Positions 33,646 through 44,939 of a DNA stretch of 64,000 bases are shown piece by piece. Both the position numbers and the translations under genes were made by a program. Position 1 is the first letter of the stretch. The number at the start of each line of letters is the position of its first letter. Where the stretch lies: NCBI RefSeq assembly GCF_037392515.1, contig NC_090288.1, positions 57,831,673-57,895,672 on the forward strand, in the 5' to 3' direction. This stretch comes from Haliotis asinina (lineage: Eukaryota > Mollusca > Gastropoda > Lepetellida > Haliotidae). Under the pieces are notes generated by a model that was not told the DNA's origin, did not search any database, and saw nothing but the letters and a program-made list of their open reading frames with translations.

Positions 33646-35803
33646 CATTATCATGAAGATCGTGACATTTATATTGTTAGCAGTCGCTATGGTCCTAATT
33701 TCTAAACAAACGTTGTTTTGCATACTGCATGAACAGTATTGGGACAAAGCATTAAGTACAAACACAGTTAAAGACTACATAACTAGTTTGGAGAATGCTT
33801 TAGGTATATCCTTCGACACCTGCAGTAGCGACGAGGAAAGGCTCAGATCGGAGCTTTTCAGACTTAGAAGGAGAGGATCTAAATGTAAGGCAAAGGGTGG
33901 GAGGCAATTCAAGGCATTTAAGGACGGACTTGCAGCATCTTTGTTTACTTGGGATCTTTGTGTTCACAAAGACATGTGTGAACAACACAGTCAGCGCCTT
34001 AAATGTCAATTAACCGAAGTGAAACAGAAGAATAAGGACCTCGAAGAAAGGCTGAGATTATTGACCGATTCCAAAAGCATGGAAAACTATTCCGCGAACC
34101 ATACACATGAAAAGACACCATGTCCGAAAGGCAATACCCGTAAAAGGAAACCATTTGCTGATTGTTCTAACACTGGAAAATGTAAACGAAGGAGAGATGT
34201 ACAAGAACGATGTGAAGCCGCTTTGTCGTTTTTTGAAGAAGATAACACAAAACTAATTTCTGTCATAACGGAAAGGGAAGGCAAAAGAGAAGTGATAAAG
34301 TTTCATGGCGATAATGAAACAGAGAATGACAATTTACTAAAGCTTATGTATATACTTGATATTTTTAACATTAGCCATGAAGCATATCACGAACTGACAA
34401 TGCTGTATAAATCCCTTCCTCGTTCATACTCTGTTAGACGAGTTTATTCCAGACTGAATGAGGATTTCCATATAATGGACATTCCTGGTGGGCTAGGCGT
34501 CCAAGAGTCCCTCCGTGAGAGACTTAACCAGGTTGTTCCTGCTTTAATAAATGCGAAACCCGAGGAATTTGAAGATACAAGAACCCTTCAAGTGAAGATT
34601 GCTGCAGATGGAACCCGTATTGGTAAGCGAATACAGGTTGTAAATGTAACCTTTACCATTTTGAATGAAAAGAGGTGTGGCTCAGCACAGGGGAACTACA
34701 CCCTTGCAATCATTTACACTAAAGAGAAATATAATGAACTCAGCATAGCACTGCAGACACTGAGGGAAGAAACAGAACATCTGCAGGGAGCAAAGATGAT
34801 ATTTGCAGGAACTGAATTTGACATTGAACTATATTTGGGAGGTGACTATAAGTTTTTATTGCTTGCTGTAGGAATAAGTTCAGTGCGAGTACAGCACAGT
34901 TGCATTTACTGTAAATATTCCAGAACAGAAAGGCATCAGGTAAACAGAGCGTGGTCGATGACAGATCAAGCACATGGAGCAAGACAAATGTATGAAACGC
35001 CAGCAAAGAAAGGAAAATCAAAGGCCTTTTCAATTTCAAATGAGCCTTTATTTCCAAGTATTCCCCTTCGAAATGTCGTGATAGACATCTTACACCTCTT
35101 CTTGAGGATTAGTGATAAACTGTTCAACTTACTGGTGGGTGAACTTCGGCTGCTGGACAACATTTGTGATCAGACAAGGTCTAGAGGCCATCTACCTACA
35201 GACATGGTAAGCCACATAGCTAAACTCGAAAAACAGCTGGAAGATGTTGGAATAAAATTCGAGCTAAACGTCAGCAGTGAGACAAACAAACTCGAATATC
35301 GAGACTTACAAGGACCTGAAAAACTAAGGTTTTTCAAACACTTTAACGCTGCTGAGTTATTCAACAGTCAGGAAAGAGCATCAACTGTTCAGTCCATATG
35401 GGATGGATTCTCGTCACTTAATGACATGTTGCAAAGTGCATCACCTGATGTAAAAGATTTAACAGATAAGGTTAAATCGTGGCATTCAATATACGTTGGT
35501 GCGTACCAGAGTTGTGACATAACGCCATACATCCACATCCTCTGTCACCATGTTCCTGAGCTCATTCAAATTCATGAGAATGTTGTGAAGTTTACGCAGC
35601 AAGGATTAGAAAAGCAAAATGACATCCTCACCAAGCAGTATTTCAGAGCTAGTAATCATGGGAGGAATGCCCTGAAACAAGTGCTTCAGAAACAGAATCG
35701 CATCACGCTGCTTGAGAAATACAAACGTCCTAAGGAAAAGGTCGTAACGTGTGGACATTGTCACACAAAAGGACACAGAAAAAACAAATGTTCTACAGAA
35801 TGA
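33629..35803 (+). CDS. DDE transposase-like protein with a RAG1/Transib-type core and CCHC knuckle
   Basis: This is a single open frame of 724 codons. The first ~35 codons (hydrophobic IVTFILLAVAMVLI) may be intron read-through. Then come a coiled coil (about 115-150), a basic stretch (RKRKPF, KCKRRR) and a catalytic core. Key positions, counted from the first ATG: D327 (AADGTRIG), D398 (AGTEFD), C425/C428 (CIYC), H636/H641 (HILCHH), E661 (QQGLEK). In RAG1 the equivalents as I recall them are D600, D708 (GTGYD), C727/C730, H937/H942 (HKTLAHVPE) and E962. The D398-E661 distance (263 v 254), H-H distance (5 v 5) and H641-E661 distance (20 v 20) match very well; D-D is shorter (71 v 108). The C-terminus carries C708-x2-C-x4-H-x4-C, a zinc knuckle. 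No RING or RAG1 N-terminal part is seen, nor a RAG2-like neighbour. The frame is intact, with no terminal repeats noticed, so it may be a domesticated host gene or a recently active transposase. Confidence 0.7.
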   Translation: MHHGYNIIMKIVTFILLAVAMVLISKQTLFCILHEQYWDKALSTNTVKDYITSLENALGISFDTCSSDEERLRSELFRLRRRGSKCKAKGGRQFKAFKDGLAASLFTWDLCVHKDMCEQHSQRLKCQLTEVKQKNKDLEERLRLLTDSKSMENYSANHTHEKTPCPKGNTRKRKPFADCSNTGKCKRRRDVQERCEAALSFFEEDNTKLISVITEREGKREVIKFHGDNETENDNLLKLMYILDIFNISHEAYHELTMLYKSLPRSYSVRRVYSRLNEDFHIMDIPGGLGVQESLRERLNQVVPALINAKPEEFEDTRTLQVKIAADGTRIGKRIQVVNVTFTILNEKRCGSAQGNYTLAIIYTKEKYNELSIALQTLREETEHLQGAKMIFAGTEFDIELYLGGDYKFLLLAVGISSVRVQHSCIYCKYSRTERHQVNRAWSMTDQAHGARQMYETPAKKGKSKAFSISNEPLFPSIPLRNVVIDILHLFLRISDKLFNLLVGELRLLDNICDQTRSRGHLPTDMVSHIAKLEKQLEDVGIKFELNVSSETNKLEYRDLQGPEKLRFFKHFNAAELFNSQERASTVQSIWDGFSSLNDMLQSASPDVKDLTDKVKSWHSIYVGAYQSCDITPYIHILCHHVPELIQIHENVVKFTQQGLEKQNDILTKQYFRASNHGRNALKQVLQKQNRITLLEKYKRPKEKVVTCGHCHTKGHRKNKCSTE

Positions 35804-37634
35804 TATCTGAACTAGCCTGAACTGATGTTATTCAATAACTGAAACAATATATGTAGACCGAGAACAATATACCGTTTAAACCAAGAGACGTATAAGAAAC
35901 TGTTGATTGGTTTTATTTTTGGTTAAATCTTTTCACCTAAACCTCTAGTCATTCAAGTACGAAGACTTCAGGAGTCTCGTTTCCTTACTTTAGTAGTCAC
36001 ATAAGGTGTTATGTGGTGTGTGCTTTGTTTGAAAGGGTATGACCAATGTACCGACTATAACAATTATTTTATTTGTAGTTGAAAAGTGGAAGTTTGTGTT
36101 TTACTGAAGGTTTCTATCGGATCATCGGGAAAGTTGGAACACCTCTGTCCTATCATAAATGATAGATAATTGGACCATTTTAACAAAGAGTGGTAGTTTC
36201 ATGATGAATGAATTCATCCTATCAGAATATCATTTCACATGTCAGTGACATGATCATCAAGTGACGAATGTTTTCTTTATTATCAGTTAGATGGCAGGCT
36301 TTGTTTTGAATACAACCATGCATTTAGTTTCTTAATTATGTGAATACAAAGTGAACATTTTGTTTCGTTTCCTTTCATTAATCACCAGGATGACTAAAAG
36401 ATCCTGACAAAAATGTACATACTTTACATTACCAACATCTATCAACACAATCACTGTACAGCAGGGGGAAATTCCTGAAAAGTATAAAACAAAAGCTTCC
36501 TGTTGAGAGAGTACTTGCGCTTCCTACTAGGTGTACTGTAGATGACATAGCGTTTTGGCTCAAGGTAACTCTATCTGAAACCGTTTAAATAGTCCTAAAA
36601 ATACTTGTTGATATATTTACGTAAATAGTCCATTAAACATATTGCAGCTATTTGCTTATTTACCCACGACAGAACAAACACAAAATTCGACTGGAAAACA
36701 CAGTACACGCATTTATGTACACAAATTACAATGTGTGTAGGGATTCGTGATGGGCTACAGGTTGTGGTAACACCGGTTTTCAGACCTTGACGCTTTCTAT
36801 AAAAAAGACGGCAATTACTAGTGACCAAAACATTCAAGGTGCATATTTTCCGACTGACAAAACCATTTTTCTAACTACAGCCGAATGCAATAAGCTGAAT
36901 CTGCATTGATATAACCAAGAAAATTGTTTTCTAATGACTGATATTCAATAAAACCTAAGTCTTAAGGCAATAGGTCTCTTACAAGTAAATCTATTTTAAC
37001 AAAATAGACGGTAGAACGATTATGTTAAAATGTACCGTGTACATTTTGTTTTCACCAAATAACATAATTTATTAACATATTTCATGCAGTGTGACCTAGT
37101 CCTGTCAAAACAGGAGCTAAATTTATTTATTTCTTCCAAAGGTTGGTGTAATTTCAGATTTACCTACGTCATTCCACAAAAGGGAGATAACTCATGCACA
37201 AAGCAGTTTTCATGTTCATGATTTCACGATATGTTAGTAATGGCTGAGGTATAATGGTCGAAATGGTGCATACAGTGGTGATCACGTGACAGAGAGGTGA
37301 TCACGTGACAGAGCGCACATCGACAGCGACATTTATGTGTGAGGTAAGATAATGGCCCATGCACATGTACATACGTAAGATTCGCCGACATAGGGAGGTG
37401 TTAATTGACATGTAATTAATAGCGATTGAGAATTAAGGGTCCTGTCCGGAGGGGGTTTATGACAGGAGGGGATACACCGAACGTTTCCTGATTACATTAC
37501 ATAGACAAAGGGGACAGAATTACAGTGATCTTTGGACATATATTGAAACAAATGGATCGTTTGAATAAATGAAGTTGTAAAGAAACTTCTTGAAATAATT
37601 CAGTCTGACAGTATCAAGACGTAAAATGCAACAT

Positions 37635-37636
<2 letters not shown>
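35804..37636. other. 3' flank, no gene recognised
   Basis: AT-rich DNA with no motif-bearing frame. I looked for inverted ends that could bound a transposon around the preceding gene and found none by eye. Confidence 0.4.
37282..37308. promoter_or_regulatory. two tandem TCACGTGA E-boxes
   Basis: GGTGATCACGTGACAGAG occurs twice, 19 bp apart. Each holds TCACGTGA, the preferred site of MiT/TFE and related bHLH-zip factors. There is no clear nearby start, so function is inferred from the motif only. Confidence 0.35.

Positions 37637-37727
<91 letters not shown>
37637..37727. repeat. (GT)n microsatellite, ~90 bp
   Basis: An uninterrupted GT run. The long minus-strand frame made of Thr-His repeats here is an artefact of it. 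Confidence 0.98.
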
Positions 37728-37971
37728 CGGGTTGGGTGGAAGAACACAGCGAAGAAGGGTTGGTCAAATGAGGTGCCCTAGACGGACGAGGGCTCAACTG
37801 CATGATGTTGGCTGAAATTCGAGCCCGCAGAGTTGTGACGGGGTAGTGAATGACTACACGCCCAACCAGATCAAAGGTACCGGTGTGCGGACAGTATATT
37901 ACCAGAATAACCCCGGGCACTGGAAAAAACGTTCGCAAGCACACCGTATGAATGGTGGCGCAAGAATGGTG

Positions 37972-38072
37972 TGCGTGTGCGTGTGCGTGTGCGTGTGCGT
38001 GTGCGTGTGCGTGCGTGTGTTCGTGCGTGCGTGCGTTTCGTGGGAGCGTGCGTGCGTACGTGCGTACGTGTT
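37972..38072. repeat. (GTGTGC)n and GTGCGTAC simple repeats
   Basis: Hexamer runs of GTGTGC decay into CGTGCGTACGTGCGTACGTG. Confidence 0.9.
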
Positions 38073-38786
38073 GTAAAACCATCGGAATCGGAAGTGTCAC
38101 AGAGTAGGCACTTGTTTTGCAGGACTGTCGTAACTGGGGTTTAGGTATTAGTAAACCGTCTTACCAGTTACCAATTACGATGGCTGTTCCGCATTGTAAG
38201 CTCAAGTTACACTCGCTTGGTCCGCTGGCGGCTGCGTCTAGGTGTGAGGGTCTGACGACCGGGACTCCACATTGCATTCATGTATTGGCAGTATGGCATT
38301 CAATGAATAACCCAACACAAGGTTCTATAGTCACATATAGGTTTACTCGATTCCTTTGCCTATTTACATGCTGACGTGACCTGGACAGGAAGGGGCAAGC
38401 TCGCAACCATATGTGGAACTAACTAATCGATCGCGATGCGAACGTTCTGCTAACCTTCACCACTTTCTAGTGCTGACAGTATCTTTTTCAGTAGTTCGAG
38501 TCTGCTCCACCCTCGTCACATGGCCCTATAAAATCCATCCGAATCTTTAAAGGTCACATCATTCCATGGTCGCATGTCGTGGCTCGTGATCGGAAATACA
38601 TTTAATTACTACTTTAAGAATCTTGTATGTTACATGCCTTTATTCTGTTCTTTATAGTTTACTCCTTAGTTTGTTTCACAGCAGTAATATCACTGATTCT
38701 ATGACAAAATAACGGTGAATCTCAATAATATATTTGTAATATGTTTCTTGTATAACGGATGCAATTTTCACCTGAAACATGAGAAC

Positions 38787-38927
38787 ATGGAGGCGATGCT
38801 GAGAAACGCTACAAAATGTACACCAGAAGCAATACAGGAGCACGTAACTCGAATTGGATATGTGAATCATTTCGACAGAATTCAATACAAAACGCGAAAC
38901 CGGCCAACATGCCAGAGGTATATTAAG
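38787..38927 (+). CDS. possible first coding exon of an unknown gene
   Basis: An ATG opens 47 codons (MEAMLRNATKCTPEAIQEHV, later NHFDRIQYKTRNRPTCQRYI) that end at AAG|GTACGT, a strong donor in phase 0. The composition looks coding. No second exon could be tied to it and no family is recognised. Confidence 0.28.
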
Positions 38928-39185
38928 GTACGTTCCAAAAGAGCAAATACATGGCTCCTATGTTACTTCGTAAGACCACAAAGCATGTACACACCACAAC
39001 CCGAGTCCGGGTTTACTTTTAAGTTCTTAAAAGTAATAACGACAATTAAAAGCACTGTGTATGACCATACATGATGTGTTCATTCACCAAAGTTCACTTG
39101 TCATCGGTCCCCAATGAATTCACTGTCACAATATTGGTCACAACAGGAGCTGTCCGGTATTGGTGCCGAGCTCCACAACGAAATA

Positions 39186-39659
39186 TCAGATGTAACACAC
39201 AGTCTGACAAGGCCCAACAGGATGATCTAGTGATGGAGTCTCGTAGTTAGGTGAAGATTGTCCACTCATAAGTAGATTGGCATGGGCAAACACATAGTTT
39301 GTTTGGATAATCAACAGACCATGTCGAACAATATGTTGTCGAACGATGTTGTCAGAAGGTGGTGACAAAGCAGCTGCCTCAGCGATGTACATGGTGTGTG
39401 ACGTGTGGCGTGTGACATGAGGAACGACCGTGTCACGACTAGGGTGGGTGTCACCAAATAACGTGTGGAGCCAGGTGAGTGATGTGGGCGGGGATCCGAC
39501 GACAGTGCAGGAAGCACGTACGTGACTTCCGTCACAACAAAAGTGTGGCCGGCGAAAGCGCTGCAACTCTTCAGAAAAAGTGTTAAGCCACAGCAAATCA
39601 TAGTTGTGACAAGAAGTGAATGGACATAATATTGTAAACGTGGACATATGTATCATCAT
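39186..39659 (-). CDS. hypothetical open frame of 157 codons
   Basis: Longer than expected by chance in this composition, with a Ser/Thr/Pro-rich end (SGQSSPNYETPSLDHPVG). No domain is recognised. It could be the last exon of a minus-strand gene or noise. Confidence 0.22.
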   Translation of the reverse strand: MMIHMSTFTILCPFTSCHNYDLLWLNTFSEELQRFRRPHFCCDGSHVRASCTVVGSPPTSLTWLHTLFGDTHPSRDTVVPHVTRHTSHTMYIAEAAALSPPSDNIVRQHIVRHGLLIIQTNYVFAHANLLMSGQSSPNYETPSLDHPVGPCQTVCYI

Positions 39660-40308
39660 AAGGTTAACGAGAGGTTGTGAACCCCTGGCCCTCTAGGTAT
39701 AAATATCAAAAGACTATAAGCTTATTAAGACGAAGTACCATATTGACCTATCAGTGCGAATTGTAGGGCGTCTCATTATAAAATTCATACTTGTCTTATT
39801 CATAATGTGGAATTGACATATTAAAGAGATGCAAGATCTAAGTCATACATGGTCTGTTAGTGTGGATATGACTATACACAATTAAGGTACAACATTCAGT
39901 AGATGCTTTGTGGCAGATGAGACGACAACGTTCAACATATACAAATGTTTGAGGGAATATAGAAACAGTGAAACATTGAGGAAAGTCGAGTTTAGTCTGT
40001 GCTGACGAATGAACACTATCAGTGCTTAGCACCATTAAAGCTTAACACAGGAAAGGTACATTTGTAGCATCTCTGCAGACTATACGGTTACAAGTTGTGA
40101 AGACAATACAATTGTGATATCTACACAACAATCATACAAGTTTGATGTAATAAGAAGTGTATTCGTAACATAATCATCGATAATACGATAAATCAACCCA
40201 TTTTCACGTGTTTCAATAAGTAGAATATAGAAGCACAATATATCTAACGTTAAATTGGCATAGACCTTTGTCATATTATTGACGTTGAGGCGTTCGCAAA
40301 TCAACACC

Positions 40309-41216
40309 TCAAAGTGCCGTATAAACGGGGGCGTTAGCGTTACTACCTATCATGTTGTACAGTGTATTGAAAATATAAACCACGCAGTAAGATGATTTAG
40401 TATGCCCTGGAAACACGTGGGGAGTCAAAAATGTTTCTAATGACGATGATGAGAATGGTGATGAGTCTGGAGATGCGGGGGCAATGGGTTCTAGGAAGAG
40501 CATGTCCGAATCACTAGATATCCGCCCACCATCCAAGACAGCCTCGGGATTACATAGGGACCTCGATGGATTGATAGTATTACGTTGAAGGGGGGAAGGT
40601 GAAGGTACTGTGGTATTATATATGTAAAGACCGCGCGCCCATGAAGGTACGGGGTATCACAGTCGGGACAATAAATCGCTGGGATTACCCCTTGCACTGA
40701 GATAACGACCTAAACCCATCAGCAAATGCATGACAACAGGGTAGCGGTAGAATCATAGAGTTCAGTCCTGTCTGGAAAGAGACAGACCTTTTACAAAATA
40801 GGAAGAAGTGCTGACGGAACCATGGTTAATACCGACGGCAAGTCTGATTAACCAAATGGCCGATGAAAATGTTATTCAGCGGAAATGGCATGTCGGGAAA
40901 GCAAATTCCCGCTTCAGAAAATCCAAAATAGACAGTAATGACGCGGGCGATTTGAATACAAGGTAACCGCGGCCCGTATGACCCCTGAATGCATAATCGA
41001 AAACGGATCCTGTTTTGAAAACACGGTCCGTGCACATGCCACAAACAAGTAGGGCTCACGGAGATACTCCGCAAGGACTGTCAACTGTTCTAAAGTGACA
41101 GTGTCCATTTGGTCCAGGTGAGACAACACCGGCAACAGTCCCTCCAAAACTATGACAACGAGCCAAATCGGCAGCGCTCTATAATGAGATGGACAGTTTA
41201 TGATAGGTGTGCGCAA
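40309..41216 (-). CDS. possible minus-strand exons, unknown
   Basis: Two open stretches stand out. At 41216-40914: IWLVVIVLEGLLPVLSHLDQ, then TLEQLTVLAEYLREPYLFVA. At about 40600-40309: a Ser/Pro/acidic run (GGRISSDSDMLFLEPIAPAS, then PDSSPFSSSS). Both look more like protein than the surroundings, but splice sites and family are unclear. Confidence 0.2.
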
Positions 41217-42106
41217 CCTGTTACTGCCGACGTAATGCAGCTAAGATTTCCCCGTTTAGGACTAATAAGTCCATATCACTGATCCACCAAAAGTAAGTTT
41301 GATTTTGAAGTACCGTCATAGTAACGACCGTTTAAGGAAGGGTAAACAACCCGAAAAAGTAGGATAGGACGGTCACTGAAATACAGTATACAGGAATCAA
41401 ACTCACAAAATATTGCAAACGTTATTTTGTTTTAAAAGATGAGTCAGAAGTAGGAAATGAATTTCCAAAATGAATTTCAAAAATGGATCTCATAAACGAA
41501 TTCTGTGAGAAATATTTCACATTTTGTCTTAATTTCACTTGTCGTTCCTAGCAAAACGACGAAGATTAAGAGCCACTCTTTTTTATGTATATCGAATTAA
41601 TTCGTTTGGTTTACATATAAATCAATCAAGTACGCATTCATTCAGGTTAAAAATTTACCTGATTACTTAGCTATTTCAGATCTGTTTGACTGACATTATA
41701 GAAGTTGGTGAGCAATAATTAAGTACAGTTCTATTGATGACAACTTCTTTATAACAATATGACGTTTCAGTATGGATTGTTATACCGTTGTCAAGCATGA
41801 ATGTCATCATTTATCAATGATGAATTACTCTATAAGATTATTACTATCTGTAAATATTAGTAATCTATAAAATTAAAGACATAAAGATATTAAAAATACA
41901 GTGAAGCAAAAGAGGAAGATTATTAAGATACGGTAGATTTGGGTACAGGATCTGAACTCACAGAAAGTACAGAGTGTCGCAGAATATTTCATACGAAGTG
42001 GCAAATGAACCTCAGAAATATATCTCAGAAAAGTATCTCACCGAGTGACCAGGAAGTCTGCAAGCGTGTGGCAGCATGAGGAGACGTGGCGACTTTATAT
42101 GCATGT

Positions 42107-42638
42107 TCAAAACGTCAGAACATTATTAATCTCCGACCAAACGTTAAGTAGTAGGGGGAACATAGGTGTCCCAGGTGGGGAGAAAGCTGCAGGGCGAGAA
42201 GTACGTCCGTCGTGATGGAAAGATATGGCTGTACAATTGAAAAGCTTTTAAATCTCTAATATCAATCTTGTCAGCAATATACATACATGGATTGTGTCGG
42301 TGTATGAATGTGCAAACTGCCCGAGTCAAACAGTAAGCAGTAAGAAAGGAATTCCGTTGAATGCGAAAATTAGTGAGAGGATTTCGATAGTTGATAAAGT
42401 CTCAGGGGCAAAGTTGAAATAGCGAAAGAACAGTTTCATGACAAGAACAAGGATTAGTCAAATGGAGAACCAGTGACGTCACTGGTCGCTTTACCTTTAA
42501 ATGTTTTCCGAAAATGCAAGATAAACAGAAATACCGTGAAGACGATGAAAAACACACCCACTGAAATAGTTGATTTAATCAAGGACGTATTGGATGGTGA
42601 CGGATAACTGGGAGGTGGTGAAATTTGACAGACAGAGA
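42107..42638 (-). CDS. last two exons of a single-pass membrane protein (partial)
   Basis: Exon 42638-42495 follows AACTTGTCAG. It encodes a Pro/Ser-rich juxtamembrane piece (CQISPPPSYPSPSNTSLIK), then a transmembrane helix (ISVGVFFIVFTVFLFILHF) with a basic RKTFK stop-transfer, and ends AAAG|GTAAAG. Exon 42228-42107 follows TTGTACAG and encodes ISFHHDGRTSRPAAFSPPGT and on to a TGA. The two join in the same phase (phase 1). Without splicing, the first exon would read through to a nearby stop (SDVTGSPFD). No extracellular domain exon was recognised upstream (above 42,640), so the type of receptor or adhesion protein is unknown. Confidence 0.42.
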
Positions 42639-43651
42639 CTGACAAGTTTATTCAGTTAAAGGCCGCATATGGGTATTGTTAGTTTAGTGCACATGCTGTT
42701 AAAAAGGGACATTTCTAGTGCGCTGAAGTACACAATACAGAAAACCTTTTAAAATCTTTTTATAATACAGCCATTGCTTGTTTTCATAACGTTAATAAAA
42801 TTGGAATTTGGATCAGAGTTAGTGAAAGATTTCTGAATATACCTTAACCTTAAATCAGAAAAACGTTCACACCTTGGGAATACACGAGATTCATCTTCAA
42901 TAACTTTGGTCTTTCAGTTTACAAAATAAACTAAAGCTCACATTGTAATTAACTTTATTGTATCTTCGAGTTTGAAGTGCTAAAGGAATGATCACATCTA
43001 AATTTCGACGGTGCATATCTGAAATGTAAAGGAACATCAGAATATAAATATCAAAATACTGAATAAAACATTTATTAGAATTTTGAAGTGGAGTGAAACA
43101 ACATTACTTAAGATTATCTGAACGTGCCTGCTTAAACAGAGATTTGAAATAATCAACATTGCCAACATCCTGACTGATCCATGCATGGCCCAAACAATAC
43201 TTACATAAAACGTCTCTGACACAAGTTCCCATGTATTACGGCCAGCATCTTTTAAGGAATTTGGCAGTCTATTATAATTAGCAGTCTAATATGAAACAAT
43301 TGGGGACACCAGTATTTAATTACTGTAGTTTGAAAAGGTCACCAAACCGTCAAACGGTTTCTTTGGGAACCTTTGGAAAGCAAAATTAACACGAAAACTA
43401 ATCGTCAAAGCCATAAGTAAAGAACTACAATCAAGAAAAAGAGAGATAAACCAGCGGCAATACCTTAGGGTTTGTAAAGGCAACACCCAAAGCGGAAGCT
43501 GGGAGAGAATTAAATTATTGGAAACATGTTGTGACTTTTTAATACGCTCTGAAATAATATGTAAATCAGTAAGCTGTATAATGAGGAACTGGATTCAGGT
43601 TCCCGTGTAGGAGACCTTTTCCAAATCGCCTGTGTCCAAATCATGCAGATA

Positions 43652-44936
43652 CGAGGGTTGGCTGAAAAGTTCTCAACCTGAGTGGTTTTCCCCCACCAGG
43701 TAGAGACAGGTGTTTGCCACCAATGAGGACAATCATTTAGTGAATCAAGGACACAAGAACTACAAACGTACTAATAGTTTTATCTCAACTACAACTCTTC
43801 TGGTAAACCTACCCTCTTAAATCATCAGAAATGGACAAAACTGAATACAGGGCAGTCATCAAGTACTTGCAAAAGAAAGGGATGTCCCCAACACAGATAC
43901 ATGCTGACATGGTCTCCACTCTAGGGGATGATGCTCCTTCATTTTCCACAGTAAAGAAGTGGGCTGCAGAATTTAAGCGTGGCAGACAAAGCCTTGATGA
44001 TGACCCACGCTCAGGAAGGCCTTCAACAGCAACCACTCCAGAAAACATCACGCGAGTGCTCGATATGTTGATGGATGATCGACGATTGACTACTCGACAT
44101 ATTGCTAGTGTAGTGGGCATCTCTCATGAGAGGGTTGAGCATATTATCACCAACGAATTAGGAATGACGAAAGTTTCTGCAAGATGGGTGCCAAAGCTCT
44201 TGACAGCAGAACAGAAACGTGTCAGGTTCCAGACGTCCCTTGACAATTTGCGTCGTTTTGAAGCAGATCCCGATGATTTTGTGGCACGATTTGTAACCAT
44301 GGATGAGACCTGGATACATCACTTTCAACCAGAAACAAAACTACAAACAGTGGAAGCATCCTGATTCACCAGCTCCGAAGAAAGCCAAGTCTGTTTCTTC
44401 AGCTGGAAAGGTGATGGCATCAGTCTTTTGGGATTCCAGGGGTATTGCTCACTGATTATCTTGAAAAAGGTCAAACTATCAACGGCAGATACTATGCTGA
44501 TCTACTGAACCAGTTGCGAGAAGCAATCAAAGCCAAATGACGAGGGATGATCGCTAAAGGTGTCCTCTTCCACCAAGACAATGCACCTGTTCACAAATCG
44601 GTGGTGGGCATGTCAACAATCCGCGATTGTGGCTTTGAACTCATTGACCATCGTCCTTATTCACCTGATGTGGCTCCTTCTGACTTCCACCTGTTCCCCA
44701 AAATGAAAAAGGAACTCGCCGGTCGCCTTTGCAAGTAATGATGACGTCATTTCCGCTGTGACTGATTTTTTTAGGGTAGCTGAAGAAGATTTCTTCCTGA
44801 CCGGGATTCGGGCCTTGCAGCATCGCTGGCAAAAGTGTGTGAACTTGGAAGGGGACTATGTAGAAAAATAAATTACAAACGTGGACTTTGTAACTTTTTT
44901 TCACAGTGAGGCTTAGAACCTTTCAGCCAACCCTCG
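43652..44936 (+). mobile_element. mariner transposon, nearly full length
   Basis: The element is 1,285 bp, flanked by TA target duplications (43650-43651 and 44937-44938). Terminal inverted repeats of about 28 bp start CGAGGGTTGGCTGAAA; the reverse complement of the right end reads CGAGGGTTGGCTGAAAGG, and the two ends differ at about three places. Size and TIR position are typical of mariner. Good TIR similarity suggests a fairly recent insertion. Confidence 0.95.
43831..44871 (+). pseudogene. mariner (DD34D) transposase, inactivated
   Basis: The span from ATG to TAA is exactly 347 codons, the usual mariner length, but a frameshift near 44,340-44,360 moves the middle to other frames and it returns to frame near 44,735. 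Visible parts: two helix-turn-helix regions (KYLQKKGMSPTQIHADMV; TTRHIASVVGISHERVEHII), the linker WVPKLLTAEQKRVR, first catalytic Asp in TMDETWIHHF, second in HQDNAPVHKS, third in YSPDVAPSDFHLFPKMKKEL (D34D), and the end LQHRWQKCVNLEGDYVEK. A stop is also present in the central portion after DSRGIAH. The copy cannot make a full transposase. Confidence 0.92.
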
Positions 44937-44939
44937 TAC

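Noticed and set aside
37520-38100. 166-codon His/Thr-rich minus-strand frame
   Set aside because: It is produced by GT/AC microsatellites.
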